Of a DNA stretch of 64,000 bases, positions 35,105 through 47,015 are shown in pieces (the stretch's first letter is position 1; each line of letters opens with the position of its first letter). This DNA comes from Gelatoporia subvermispora B (taxonomy: Eukaryota; Basidiomycota; Agaricomycetes; Polyporales; Gelatoporiaceae). The notes under the pieces were generated by a model, which made no database searches, was not told the DNA's origin, and saw only the letters and a list, made by a program, of their open reading frames with translations. The translations under genes were made by a program, and so were the position numbers. Where the stretch lies: NCBI GenBank assembly GCA_000320605.2, contig KB445801.1, positions 128,397-192,396 on the forward strand, written 5' to 3'.

Positions 35105-36020
35105 CTTTCTTCAAAGAATCTGCCTGGAGTGTACGAGCTGGAGAGTGCGAACCGCAAGAGGACCTCTTATACTGTCCAGAGGTACCTTGAGTTTGGCCAA
35201 CCGGGAACTATGGAAAGAATACGGGTACACGCTAGCCCTTCAACCCAAGAGCAGCCCATAACCGGTTCTCGACGAGCCTTCATTCGTCAAGTATGAGGCA
35301 TATAGGAAGGTGAGGGACGAGTCAGTCAACCCAAATCTGGAAAGTTGCGATCTAAATCTGAAGCATTTCGTGCAGCAGCCGCAAGGTTCCATCAAGAGCA
35401 GAGCAAGGACCGGAAGAATTGTTTTCTGCAGAGAAAAGGGGAAGATTTGGTTGATCTCGGCTTCTGCTCGCTCCCTGTTCCGTCGGAGTGCAAACGGACG
35501 GGATGACAAGTTGTCTCCATCCCGTTTACAGGCTGGCGTCTATGAGAGCCTCAAGCATCAACTCGAAGCTCGCCAATTGTGTTTTGCCATCAAGCACGAG
35601 GCGATTTGAGTGACTCATGTATTCTATATCACCGCGTTGGTCGAGAAGCGAGGACCGTAGGAGAGAGCGCGAAGGTAGCTTTTCATCCCAATTATCTTTG
35701 CGGGAGCAAACGATTACATCGATAAGCACAGATCCCGAACTGCGGATGAATGCGGCAGCCAGACCCTGGATGCATTCTTTCTCGAAGCAAGTCACCAGCA
35801 TCTTGTTCCATGTGCTTCCTCGGAGGTGCGCAGAATCCAGATGATGACAAACGCAAGCCAGCGCTCGTACTCCAGTGCGTGGGAAATGAACTTGGGGCGT
35901 GGCTCTGATCATACCCGAGCACCGAGTATATCGAACGTCGAACGTCCGACGCTCAACTGTCGAACTTTTCAAAGGCGGCGTTATCTGGTTCTGCATTGCG
36001 TTCTGCGCTACAGTGTTCTT
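35105..36020. promoter_or_regulatory. Divergent intergenic region of module 3
   Basis: About 0.9 kb between the starts of P3 (minus) and K3 (plus). Open frames on both strands (for example 35,526-35,996 minus, 156 codons) have no recognisable motif and overlap one another. No block shared with the other divergent regions was found by eye. Confidence 0.35.
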
Positions 36021-39000
36021 ATGGTGCTCTCATTCGTGCTGGTTGAACTGGATCCTGTGGCATCGTGTTCGGCCGAGCCCACCTACTGGCCTGGAGCACA
36101 AAAGGTGGCGGAACTCAAGACCCAGCCGTTCTTAGCATTACGTGTTCCGCTGGGCGATATTCCATGGGTTGAAGAAAGACCAGACTTTGTGAAGAAAAGC
36201 TACCTATTCCCAGTCTCGACGGAGAAGCCCGATGGACAGTACACCGGATTGTATCTGACTCTCAACGACTCTCTAGAGCCCGAAACACGTATCTTAAACA
36301 TCATTCCACCTCTGCGATACAAGGGGCAGCAGTTATACGTTCAGACTTGGACATGCTACACCGAAGTCCTGTCTCCCGGAGTTGTCGATCTTCCCCTCCC
36401 GCATCATTTGGACGAAGACACTATCGAGTCCTTTTTCGCCTGGCTTAGAGATGATGTCGTCAAACGGTATAAGGACTTCAAGTCTGTTCGCAGCTCTGGG
36501 GGGGAAGACGAAGTGCGGTCAAATTGGAGTACATGGAGTAATCAGTCCGTACCGGATTGGCGAACTAAGCCATTTACGAAAACATGTACGTTCAAGCATC
36601 TGCCCTGTTCCTCTGTAGATCGTGTAGCAGTCTCTATGCCTCCATCCATAGTACACGAAATGAGGCTGTTACTACGGTAAGTGTCCCGTTTTCGGCAACT
36701 CAGCTCGTGCTCAGGTGCCATGTTATTTTCAGGTTGATCTCGGAGTATTCGCGGTCAAGTGTAGTGTCGACTACTGCCTGGGTGCGGAGCTTACGGATGG
36801 TATGCGTCTTTCTCAGCAATTCCATGATGATGATGACTAATGGAGGACCAATCACAGAATATGTCGACTTACGATGGCATCTCATTTGCTAAGCATGTAT
36901 GTGTCCACGGGACTCTTGGTGAACTCGACGACACTGTAAGACGGGAGACCAGCGTATTGCACTCAATGAAGATACCGTTCGATGGCGAACCAGACCCAGA
37001 AATACCTGACGAGGTGTTCTTCACCCGCTGTGACTCGCCCTTCCCTGATCTCCCCTACGTTCAAGAACCGAGCGGACCTGTGCAAGCCGCTAACTTCAAA
37101 GTAGTAGCTTTTGACATGTTTGGCACTCTGATCGTCAGTCGTGATGTTACGGCTCCTCCCTAGATGTTGCACTAACATGTCCGCGCCGTGCAGGATCGCG
37201 ATACGGCTCTATATCAAGCAATCCGGCTCATTCTACCGGGTATCAAGGGATTTCTCATGCACAAAGCGACGCAACTTTTTCTTGATTGCGAGGCCAGGGA
37301 GTCCAACTCTTGCCCAAATCTCTCGCCGTTACATGTCTCTCGTAATGCTCTGGCTGAAATGTGTCATCGTATGCGCCTGTCCACTGACAAGACTGCAATC
37401 GATGAGGCGACGCGATGTCTACAGAAGACGATGCTTCACACTGACAGCGCTTCTTGTGTACAGAAGCTGCGATCTGCAGGCTTCGTTGTGCTAGCGCTGC
37501 CTTATCCCGAATCTCTATGTGCGTCTCATGGAAACTACCCTATCGGCGTCCCTTCCTGCTCGTTTGAACCGGGGCGACTTCACCGCCAGAATCCGTCTAT
37601 GTTCGTGGTGTTACTGGAACACCTCAAGAAGACTCTGCCTGGAATTACCCCGGCAGACGTGGTAATCGTGTCGTCTGCAAGGCATCAGACCGTAGAGGTC
37701 GCCGTGAAGCTCGGCTTCCAGACTGCGCTAATTCGACGACCCCAGCATCTTGAATCCCTCGTTGATCTAGAATCGGCCCCTCCTACCTACATTGCTGATA
37801 GCATGGCTCACCTGTGCACAGTCCTATGCCAACGCATACCTGTACCGAGTCGTCTTAAGGATCCGCGAGACTGGCGACCGGATCCCTTCAGAGTCCAGGA
37901 AATCTACCAAGATCGAGGTATCCTCGCCGAAGGTAGCGGTGGTGAGTTGTCGTTGTTCCTCGAATGAGTAAGATGTAAGAATCTGACTGATGTGGCCTTT
38001 TGCTCAGGCAAGGTCTATGACGCAATCAATGTTGTGACGGGCGAGAATATGGTTATCAAGATCGACATATCGGAGAAAGTTATCCAGAAGGAATGCACAC
38101 TACCCTACGAAGCTCAGGCTTATCGTATTCTCCGCGGCCATCGAGGGATCCTAGAGCCCCGGTGGAGCGGACATATTGGAGGCGGGAACGAAGAGGCGTA
38201 TGCGATTGTCTTTGAGAAGCTGAGCCCGGATCTCTCGAAGCTTTGTACTTTCTGTCGGGGTCGTCTGTCAATGAAGACCATCTGCATGCTCGCGCTTCAG
38301 CTGGTGAGAGTCTAGGTGTGTCGATCAGCGTCGATGCTCATATAAATTGATCTTCTCAGATAGACATCATCGAGTTCGTGCACTCACGAGGACTGATTAT
38401 TCGCGACATAAAACCTGAGAATTGTGCGACTGGAACTGATATTGATTGTAGCATCGTGTACATGTTCGATTTTGGTATGGCGAAGTTGTACCAAGATCCA
38501 GTCACAAAGAAGCACATCCCGTATAGAGAGGGGTTCATTGGGACTGGGACTGCCAGGTATGCTAGTCACAACGCGCACTTCGGGAGAGGTACGTCGTATC
38601 TGCTTATCATAGCTGCTGTCGTATTGCTAATATACTAGTCTAGAACTGAGCCGCAGGGACGACATTGAGATGCTCGGCCATTCGCTCCTCTACTTCTATC
38701 ACGACCGTTTACCATGGCAAGGCATATACGCACAAAGCACCGACGACAAATTGATGCGCATCGGACAGATGAAAACGGGCAAGACCTTCGAAGACTTGCT
38801 TCAACGCTCTCCGCCCGAATTAGCTGCATACTTTCATCACTGTCGCAGCCTGGACTTTGAAGATTCACCGGACTACGGGTATCTCAAGCAACAGTTCACT
38901 GTCCGAATGAAGAGGGAGGGCTGGCAAAACGACGGGAAATTCGATTGGATTGAAAGCAGCCATTCGGAAGACGGAACGTTACTGCCGGAGGAGTACAAGT

Positions 39001-39023
39001 GGAAGGAATGGCCTACGTCTTGA
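36021..39023 (+). CDS. K3: unknown domain / HAD-like / CK1-like kinase fusion
   Basis: Exons 36,021-36,676, 36,733-36,799, 36,846-37,133, 37,194-37,941, 38,008-38,303, 38,360-38,588 and 38,644-39,023 join in phase to 887 aa. Residues 1-241 form the unknown domain ([25 protein letters not shown]), more diverged than in K1 and K2. The HAD-like part has motif [10 protein letters not shown] with the presumed nucleophile Asp 331, and [19 protein letters not shown] further on. The kinase has a glycine loop (GSGGKVY), Lys 604, catalytic Asp 701 in RDIKPENC and Asp 722 in FDFG, then a CK1-like C-lobe ([19 protein letters not shown]). The key residues support kinase activity; the HAD part could be a phosphatase or a non-catalytic domain. 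It diverges from intact P3. Confidence 0.78.
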
Positions 39024-40734
39024 ATTCGATTACAATTACAGCCATGTATGTCAGTGCTTTGCAGACGACCCTAGAATCACGAACATGGGTCTCCAAATTG
39101 TTGACATTCGCATCAGCTTCGGCTTCTCAGCACACGCATAAGAGAGTCATCACTCTCATCATACACGATACACGCATGATGAGGAACCGTTTGAAGATCT
39201 GATATCTCAATCTGATGGGCCGCAGGAATACGGTGGATCGGAGAGCCGGTGCGGTACGAATCATGTCTCAGAGTACCTCTTATAGCCGCACTAGCAACCT
39301 TCGCAAGCCTCAGGAAGGTCTATTTGATGATCAATCTATCATCACATCACACATGAGCTTGCCTCCGTAGTCAGCGGACGTTCTTGTCTAGTATCGGCGT
39401 GACAAGCGCGAGGTTTCGGTTGCCGAATGTGCACGATAATCCTCATCAACACCCTGCACCCAGTAGCTTCAAGCGACGCGCAGTACGGAGTCAATAGAGA
39501 GGCTGCCGTGTGCTTGTTCATGTGGAGATGGACCCGATCATCACACAAGGCATGCGTGACTAGATTGAAGTTGGTGTTCTAACCCGGGCTATCAATAGCA
39601 GGGCGGGAAAAAGACTGCCGGAGCTTCTCATGGTTGATGTGTGTCAAAATATGTATGGGCGAGTTCCTAGCGGATGTTATCGAAGCTAATTACTTGTTCC
39701 AGTGAATCAGGTAGCAAACTGACAGAATTCGGTCACTTCGTTGCCGTAGGTACCATGGGTCCATTCATCACTTCCTGCCAGTTTATCGCATTGTCCCAAT
39801 CGATGATTAGGTCCGCCCCTTGCTTCATCCGTATGAGATAGCTTCACGATGCATATACAGAATATCTCATGGACTTGTTGTTGATCCTAATGTGGCATGA
39901 GTGTTAGAGCTAGAGATCCGAAGGGAATGTGACTCGGGCTGAATAATCGGTTGGGGGCTGACTGCTCGGTGCTCTAAGATTCGAAGGAATACGAGACCGG
40001 AGCACGTGAAGATTGGGAATGATACCGCCCACGAGAGTAGCAGTCCGATCCTCCGACCCTCTGAGAGCTCTGTAAACAGGTGATTTACCCGAAACGGGCC
40101 GACGGGGACCGAATCGCAGTATCTCGTTTCCCTAGCCAAGCAATAGGGCTCTCCTGTACTCCCTGGGACACGGAGTGCTAAAAGGGTGCGAAGTTAACTT
40201 AGGACGGTTCCGGCCTGCTACAATATCACCAAGCTCTACGAGCATATCAGTATTCGACAACAAGTGTTATGTGGCGGATGATAATGCCATATACTATAAC
40301 CTGAGAACTGGGCCAGGAGCTTCCCCGCCGAGGTACTGCAATGAAGATTTCTTTCTGGTCATTGACACCTCGACGTGGCGATTGCCGGTGCACTTCGGTT
40401 CGTAAGTGCTCCTGTCGTCTCCACTATGTGGCCTAGTTGTCCTATGTTTTCTCAAGATTTGCTTAGTGGCTTCGATCAACATTTATGCAATGAACACTCA
40501 CCAAAAAATCTTTAGCTCTAGGCTCACTGTGAATGAAGCATATTGCAAACCGAGCCTCGTTCACTTCATGCGAACTACCGCACGTGATCGCGATCGCTCA
40601 AGACTGCAACGTGTAAGGTGCGGACATCGATAGCCTCATCTCACTTAGGCGGCAAAGCCCGCTTGGCAAAAGTATATTACTGAGATCTGCTTTGACCGTG
40701 AGTTTAGTTTGGCCTTCCATCATCAATACATGCT
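39024..40734. other. Spacer between K3 and the monooxygenase gene
   Basis: About 1.7 kb. An open frame at 40,175-40,405 plus (76 codons; contains VFDNKCYVADDN) ends beside a GTAAGT donor-like site and might be an exon of an unrecognised gene, but no partner exon could be joined. Otherwise nothing is seen. Confidence 0.35.
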
Positions 40735-43013
40735 ATGCAATTCACTTACCGGCAAAGCCGATCCGGAGGAGACAGAAGCGCGAAGGACTGCAAGATATGT
40801 GTTGTCGGTGCAGGAGCAGCAGGGCTTATTACAGCCCACACATTGATTCAGGACGGCTTTCGGAATGTAGAGCTTGTCTCGCGAGATACATCAGCAGGAG
40901 GTGTCTGGGCCGCCGACAGAGTCTATCCTGGGCTGACCATCAACAAGTAAGTAAGGTTTCCTCTCGCTGTTTCCACTTGCCAATGATATGTTCCACCAGT
41001 GTGTATGGAGAGTTTCGGTTCTCTCCACTCCCCATGCCTCCGCCATCTAACGCTAAAGCAACTGGAGGGCGTCTCTCTGGCGAAGATATGAAACGATACA
41101 TGGGTGATTCCGTCTAACAGCTCTGCTCCAGAACAGAGAACTCATAAGCAATCACAGAATCCTTCGCCGCAAACTTTCTCAATGGACGAATTCAATACGG
41201 GAAAGAGGTAATCAACATTGAGGTACATGTGGACCAGCAGAATCATCGTCAGTGGTGCATTACTGTGGAGGACACCCATGACAGAGGGCGGCAGAACCTC
41301 ATGTACGACAAAGTGGTATTATGCACAGGTGTATGCACCATTCATTCGAATAAGCTCATCTCAAGGCTGACCAGCAATCAGGGATGTAGCGAACCCACAA
41401 TACCTCCTTCTTTGTCCACTACGGCCGCAAACGGCGCTGGATTCAACGGACTAGTATTCCACTCGTCCCAATTCCGGGAAAGGCTGGAAGAGGTGCTAGC
41501 AACCGTCGATCCGAAGAGTGCAGCTAAGCCAGGCTATGTCCTTGTGGTTGGTGGTGGCAAATCGGCGCAGGAGTACGCTGTGGTCTATTCTTGACTTTTG
41601 TCTACTCACGGCTAACTGATCTACAGTACCTCTGCATATCTCGCGAATCAGGGCAGGAAAGTGGGCATCGTGTTCGACACTGCGGACGCGTTCGTGGCTG
41701 CCCCGATCCCATTACCCGGCTTTATCCGGAAGAGCAGGTACAAGCACCTCAGTCGAATACAGGGGCTTGACCCAGATTGATGATGTCCTAGATTTCTCGC
41801 CATATTGTCACCACACATGTACCTGCGTACACGATTAGAGTAGGCGGACAACCTGGCCCATTCGTACAGGACATCTAATGAAATGACACAGGCGCTTTCT
41901 CCATAACACCTGGCTTGGAAGCAAAATTGTGCATGGCTTTTGGAGCCTTCTCCAGAGGAGCTCTGTAGGTCCACGAGAATTGCAGTAATTGGCACACTGA
42001 TCAAACAAGCCACAGTTCGATGCTCTATCAGTGCCTAAACATTCTCCATTGCGTCGAGCACATTCCCTCTTTTGGGGTATCAGGACGAATGACGAAGGTG
42101 TCGGCCGTCCAGATGGTTTCCATGCATTAGTGAATGCTGGAAAGATCGAGCTCATTGCCCCTGCGAAAGCGGTATCCTATGGCGAGGACGGACGAACCGT
42201 GCTGCTCAACGATGGGCGATCAATTGAAACTGATGCCGTCATCTTATGCACGGGCTATACTTCGTCTTGGACGAAGATCTTCGACAGTAAGCATCTTATA
42301 TTTCATTTCAAGAGAAGTATCTTATCTGCTGTCTCTCAAGAAAACACAGCGGACGAGCTTGGCCTCAGGCGGCAGACAACCGAGTCAATAGCACTCGCCG
42401 ACAAATTCGAGCATGTTTCTCTAAGAAGCGAGCAGCATTTCAGATATCCAGCAACGGAGGCTCAGGCATCGTCGATCTACCGCGGCCTTGTTCCTGCAAA
42501 GAACATCTTGAACCGCGACTTCGCTATCAATGGCGCCATAGTCAGTTCAATCACCCAATGGCCCAACTTTCCCTGATCTTTGCTTCTTTCAGTTCACGAC
42601 GAACAACGGATACACCTTCGAAGTTTCTGCACACTGGATCGCGTCATATTTCCTAGGAGACACATTCTTGCGCCTTCCGTCCAGCACCGAAGAAGCCATA
42701 AAAAATGCTGAGCGAAAATCAGCCTGGCTACGCCAGCGTTACCCAGACATGATCGCATGGGTCAACCAGAGTTATAGCAGCGACATTGCATTCTGGAGGT
42801 CAGTGCGCATCCTACCTTTCGTGTCGAGAGCGACTCATCCAGTTACATAGCTGGCCCCAATTGACGGATGAGTTACTGGAGGATATGGGTTTACCAAGCA
42901 TGCGAAGCGGGGGCAACTGGCTTACCTGGCCATTCAAAGTTATTGACCTGAAGGAGATCGAGAATTTGGGGCAGGAGCGAGCAGCTCTGCGACTGCAGCA
43001 AGGCGTTTCTTGA
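40735..43013 (+). CDS. Flavin-containing monooxygenase-like protein
   Basis: The protein should bind FAD and NADPH and insert oxygen into a small substrate; the substrate is unknown. The first exons (40,735-40,946, 41,000-41,103, from 41,158) join in phase. Motifs in order: an FAD-binding GAGAAG (ICVVGAGAAGLITAHTL) near residue 22; an FxGxxxHxxxF version of the FMO signature (FNGLVFHSSQF); an NADPH-binding GGGKSAQE; an ATG-like 'CTGYTSSW' block near 42,250; and a C-terminal part (ERKSAWLRQRYPDM, DELLEDMGLPSMRSGGN) ending at 43,013. At least six short introns are needed. Those around 41,330 and 41,960 I could not place exactly, so a small lesion cannot be excluded. There is no signal peptide. 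Such enzymes serve detoxification or secondary metabolism; no cluster partners are seen. Confidence 0.75.
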
Positions 43014-43182
43014 CATACCACCGAGAATCTGTTTGGCGGTCTCGCGTTTGTTTTAACGAGTTGGGGAGACGGGCGAGTCGTGACGTCATGATTGTTGCGA
43101 GGATACAAAACTGTGATGAATGCAATGCCTATGAATTTATACTACACCGTCCGTCTTCCATACTATCCTTCCTTACGCAGTT

Positions 43183-45849
43183 CTATGCCTGACTGAGAGG
43201 CTCATAGCCAGCTCGGCTACTCCCGCCCCGTCCAAGGCCGAAGCCCATGAGGAGGCTCTTTCGTAATGATTTACGCCCTCCCTCGTGTGGGTCCTCGCCT
43301 TCCTCTCGCACTCTGCGCCGCTTCGCCTCGACAAAGCCTTCGGGTGGGACATCATACACCCGCTCGTACTCGACGCCGAGCTCGCGCCCGGTCGTCCAGA
43401 AGTCCTGGCAGTTCCCAACAATGCCTAGGTCAAACGGATTCGGCGCACGGGCGGCGCGGGCGAGCCCGTCTGCGGCCTTCCCGCGCGTGAAGCGGTCGAA
43501 GCCCAGGAGATTCATGAGGAAGCCGCTGCCGCAGCCCGCGCACAGGCCGTGGCTGTGTCCGTGCGCACGCGGCGCGTCGCTGTCGGAGGAAGCTTGCTGG
43601 TGGCGGTGATGCTGGTGGCCCATCTGCGAGCTGAGATTTGCGCCACCACGCCCACCCATGAAGCCGTACCGCCCGAGATTCGATACCTCGAGCGTGGTGA
43701 GCTGACGCGCGACTTGCCAGTACTGGCTCGCCAGCAGCACGATCGTCCAGGAGAGCTGCAGGGTTGCCCAAACAGCAACGGAGAAGAGGAAAGTATCGTA
43801 TGATGTGATGGCACAGAGCTGGGTCGGCAGGATACATGATGGCGAGATGTCCGTGGGATCGGATGACACAGAGACTGCGGCGAAATCTGTCGATAATTGT
43901 GAGAGGTCTGAAGAATGACACGCATCAAGCTACACTCACAGGCGTAGGTGAGGTAATCAAAGAGTACGATACCAATCACAAGGGTAGTTACGAACAGTAG
44001 GAACTGGCGGTGGTTGTTGACACCGACTGCCATACTCATTTCAGCATCGTACGGGAATCAGATTCTCAACAGAAACGCACTGCAATTCCAGACCCATGGA
44101 CAATGGCTAATATGCCGAATTGAAATGTCAGCAGGTTGAACTAGAAGACGATGGAACTACATACTGATCATGCCGCGCAATGCAACGATCGCAGGTCCGG
44201 CAGTGCTTTGAGCGTAGAGGTTTGCGAGCCTGATTCGTCTCGGTAACTAGCCCTCTGTGTTAAAATGTTATCACAACGTACCATGCACTGGATGCAGAAC
44301 GTCTGTCCATTCAAGCGACCCTCGGAAGCAAGTTCTTCGATGATCTGTCACCAAATAGCTGAGAAACATCTACCGATAACTGTATTGCGGAACCACTAAC
44401 CGACTTCAGTTCAGCATCACTCGTTGGCTTTGGGCAGGTTCCCGCGTCCAAGCTGATTGCACGGAAGAAGTTGTAGGCACAAAGGCCGAACATGATGGCG
44501 AAAGTGAGATGTGTGAACGCATGCGACTGCGTCTCTGAAGCAACGATCAGAACCGCGGGTCAAGTTCTGATGTCGTTCTACGTACGGTGTACGAGGCGGG
44601 TCGCCCACGAGTACGCAACCCAAATCATTGAGGCAGTGATGATACCTGCGAAGTACGGGCTCTGGGTTACGCTGTCAGTGTAGTTGGCTTTATCCAACAA
44701 CACGCGGGTTACAATCTAAGGAAGCGCTCAGTGATTTGTGCTTCGCGATGGGACACACTGGGGCCCTTACATGATGCATGCCGAAGAATATTGCCATGGC
44801 GAGGATGACACCGGTATACCATGGCAGAACCGTCATAGTCATGAACATGAGCCATAGGAATACGGTAGGGAGTGTGAATATCGCAATCTTAGTATTGCGC
44901 TATGAAGACTGATGAGCGCATATACCAGGTTCAAAACAGTTCGGACTCACATCACTGAGCGGTCGTATCTTTTTGGTCCCCTCCTCATTCATGCCACCCT
45001 CCTCCAAGGCCCGTTTCCACGCGCCAAGGCTCTTCAACTCTACTGCCATATCCCGCGGCGTCCTACCTTCCCCGTCCTTCGCCGCGATGTCCGCGCCGCT
45101 CTCAATCAGCCTCCGGATGCACACACGGTTCCCCCTAACAACCGCCCAGTGCAGCGGTGTGAGCCCCGTATCATCTTTTGTGTTCGGGTTCGCTCCATGC
45201 TTCAACAACAGTTCAACGGAAAGCGCATCGCCTTGATATGCTGCCCACATGAGCGACGTGTGTCCCTGGGAGTCACGCGAGTCCACGTTGATCGGCTGGT
45301 GCAGAAGGTACAGCAGAGGCATCACGGACGACGAGTGCGTCACGAGATGCAGGGTGTTATATCCTTGGGCGTCGGTAATATTCGGGTCTGCGTTGTGCGC
45401 GATGAGGAGCTGGATCACATAGAGGTAGCCGTTGCGTGCGGCCCACTGCATCGGTGTGGCGACGAGGTCGCCGCCCAGCGCGTCCACCTCCGCGCCTTGC
45501 TCCAATAAGTAGCGGCATGCCGCGACCTGCGCGTTGATTGCAGCCCAGTGCAGAGGCGTGATATTCTGTTCGTCGCGATCGGTGGCCTTGGCCTTTCCGG
45601 ACTCTATGAGTTCCCGGATGGTCTTCACATCGCCCCGCTGGGCTGCAACAAAGATATTGACCTACAGGCCTCTCAGATGAGTCCCCAATCAGATGCAGAG
45701 CTCAAAATCTCAGCACGACGCACGTCGGGTTCCTGAACCGTCTGCAAGGCTTGCGCGAAGGTCAGATGCGTGGCCGACGCGGAGGTTGGATTCACCGCTG
45801 TACCTGATGGCTCGGCCTTCGCGTTGACTATCGCGGTGGGGTCCGCCAT
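43183..45849 (-). CDS. AKR1: AKR1-type ankyrin-repeat DHHC palmitoyltransferase
   Basis: The enzyme attaches palmitate to cysteines of cytosolic proteins, probably at Golgi or endosomal membranes. Reading 3' to 5' on the plus strand, the start is at 45,849 ([14 protein letters not shown]). About five to six ankyrin repeats follow ([39 protein letters not shown]) between 45,600 and 44,960, then several hydrophobic membrane segments (44,890-44,380). Then comes the zinc-binding cysteine-rich domain with [14 protein letters not shown] and HCPWVWNC, and then GVNNHRQF. A phase-2 intron falls inside the DHHC motif, so the genome lacks it as a continuous word although the spliced product has it. A last membrane segment and a cytosolic tail ([36 protein letters not shown]) match the AKR1 family. 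Several introns; not all borders were fixed. Confidence 0.9.
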
Positions 45850-47015
45850 GCTGGTTGTGGGTGCTGCAGACAAGCAAGTGCAGCAACGAGATGTAGTTAG
45901 GAAACGGCACTGAGATGGCTGTACGTGCGCAGACCTGCCCCCAGCTGCGGAATTACGTCTCCGGCGTTCAATTCGCAACTCAAACCGATCCGCGCGGCCG
46001 TCTGCAACCTGAGTCGAGTAGCAGCAATATCAAGTCAATAACAGTGCTATATATATTTTGGCCAAGAAGGAGCTATCCAGTGTCGTAATGGCGGCAGAAA
46101 TCGTTTTTCGAGAGCCAGGAAGCAGTAGAACATGCAGATTGCCCTGAAACAACGGTTCGAGAGTGTTCGGTTCACTTATCACGTGCGCGAACCGAACTCG
46201 ACAACCTCCGAGCCCGAGTTGCGAAACTTGGCAAATCACCTCAACGTCGACGACCGTAGGCGATGCCGTTCCCAGTGTTGGGAGCATTCCGCAGTGTGAT
46301 GATGAGCTGCAAATATCTCAGGCCCGACCCAACGCGGGATCCCCAATTCACTGAAGATGTCAGGCAACGTCATGTCAAGCTTTACATCTCGCTCTTGCAC
46401 CTCCAACTCGTGATACATATCCCCACACTTGACATTGACAATTTGCTGTGTTGCAAAAAGGGAAAAAAAGAGAAGAGGAGCATCAACATCAACCTGCCCA
46501 TGCACTGCTGATCATTCGGCAGTACTTATTTGCTTGTTGAGAGTGGGAGAGAAGCGTGGTGCCTTTATTCATGTCCTTCACAACTTCCGAGGAAGTCCAG
46601 TCCGACACAGATGTTCGCCATATGTCAGTGATTACCGCCAGTCCAATGCCCGCTATATCAAGGCAACCATCATCTCGCAGTTGACAGCGCTCGTGACTAC
46701 GGTCAAGACCGAACTCTGCCCTGCGAACATCTTCAGTTTGCTTGCTTGCTTGTCTTGTGCTTGATGATCACTCTCTGCTCACCCCACATAAGACCATGCG
46801 TGGTGCCCTCAGTTCCCCACTGTTGCTCTAATTTGTCCACGCCTTGAGCCTCCAAGGTGGCGCGACAAGGCGCTCCTGTTGTTACCTAAACACAGCCTGT
46901 TTGCTATTTGAGGCTACCACGAGTCGGGTAGGCATTGTAGACACAGTGAGTGCGCCATTCATTTGACGAAGCTGCACTGGACCCTCATGTCGCTTTAGTA
47001 TCCTGCTATAACAAC
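45850..47015. other. Divergent intergenic region AKR1 / unknown gene
   Basis: About 1.2 kb between genes transcribed away from each other. It should contain both promoters and 5' leaders. No coding motif or structured RNA was recognised. Confidence 0.4.

Noticed and set aside
44912..45508. 198-codon plus-strand frame
   Set aside because: Antisense shadow of the AKR1 ankyrin repeats, which have clear family motifs.
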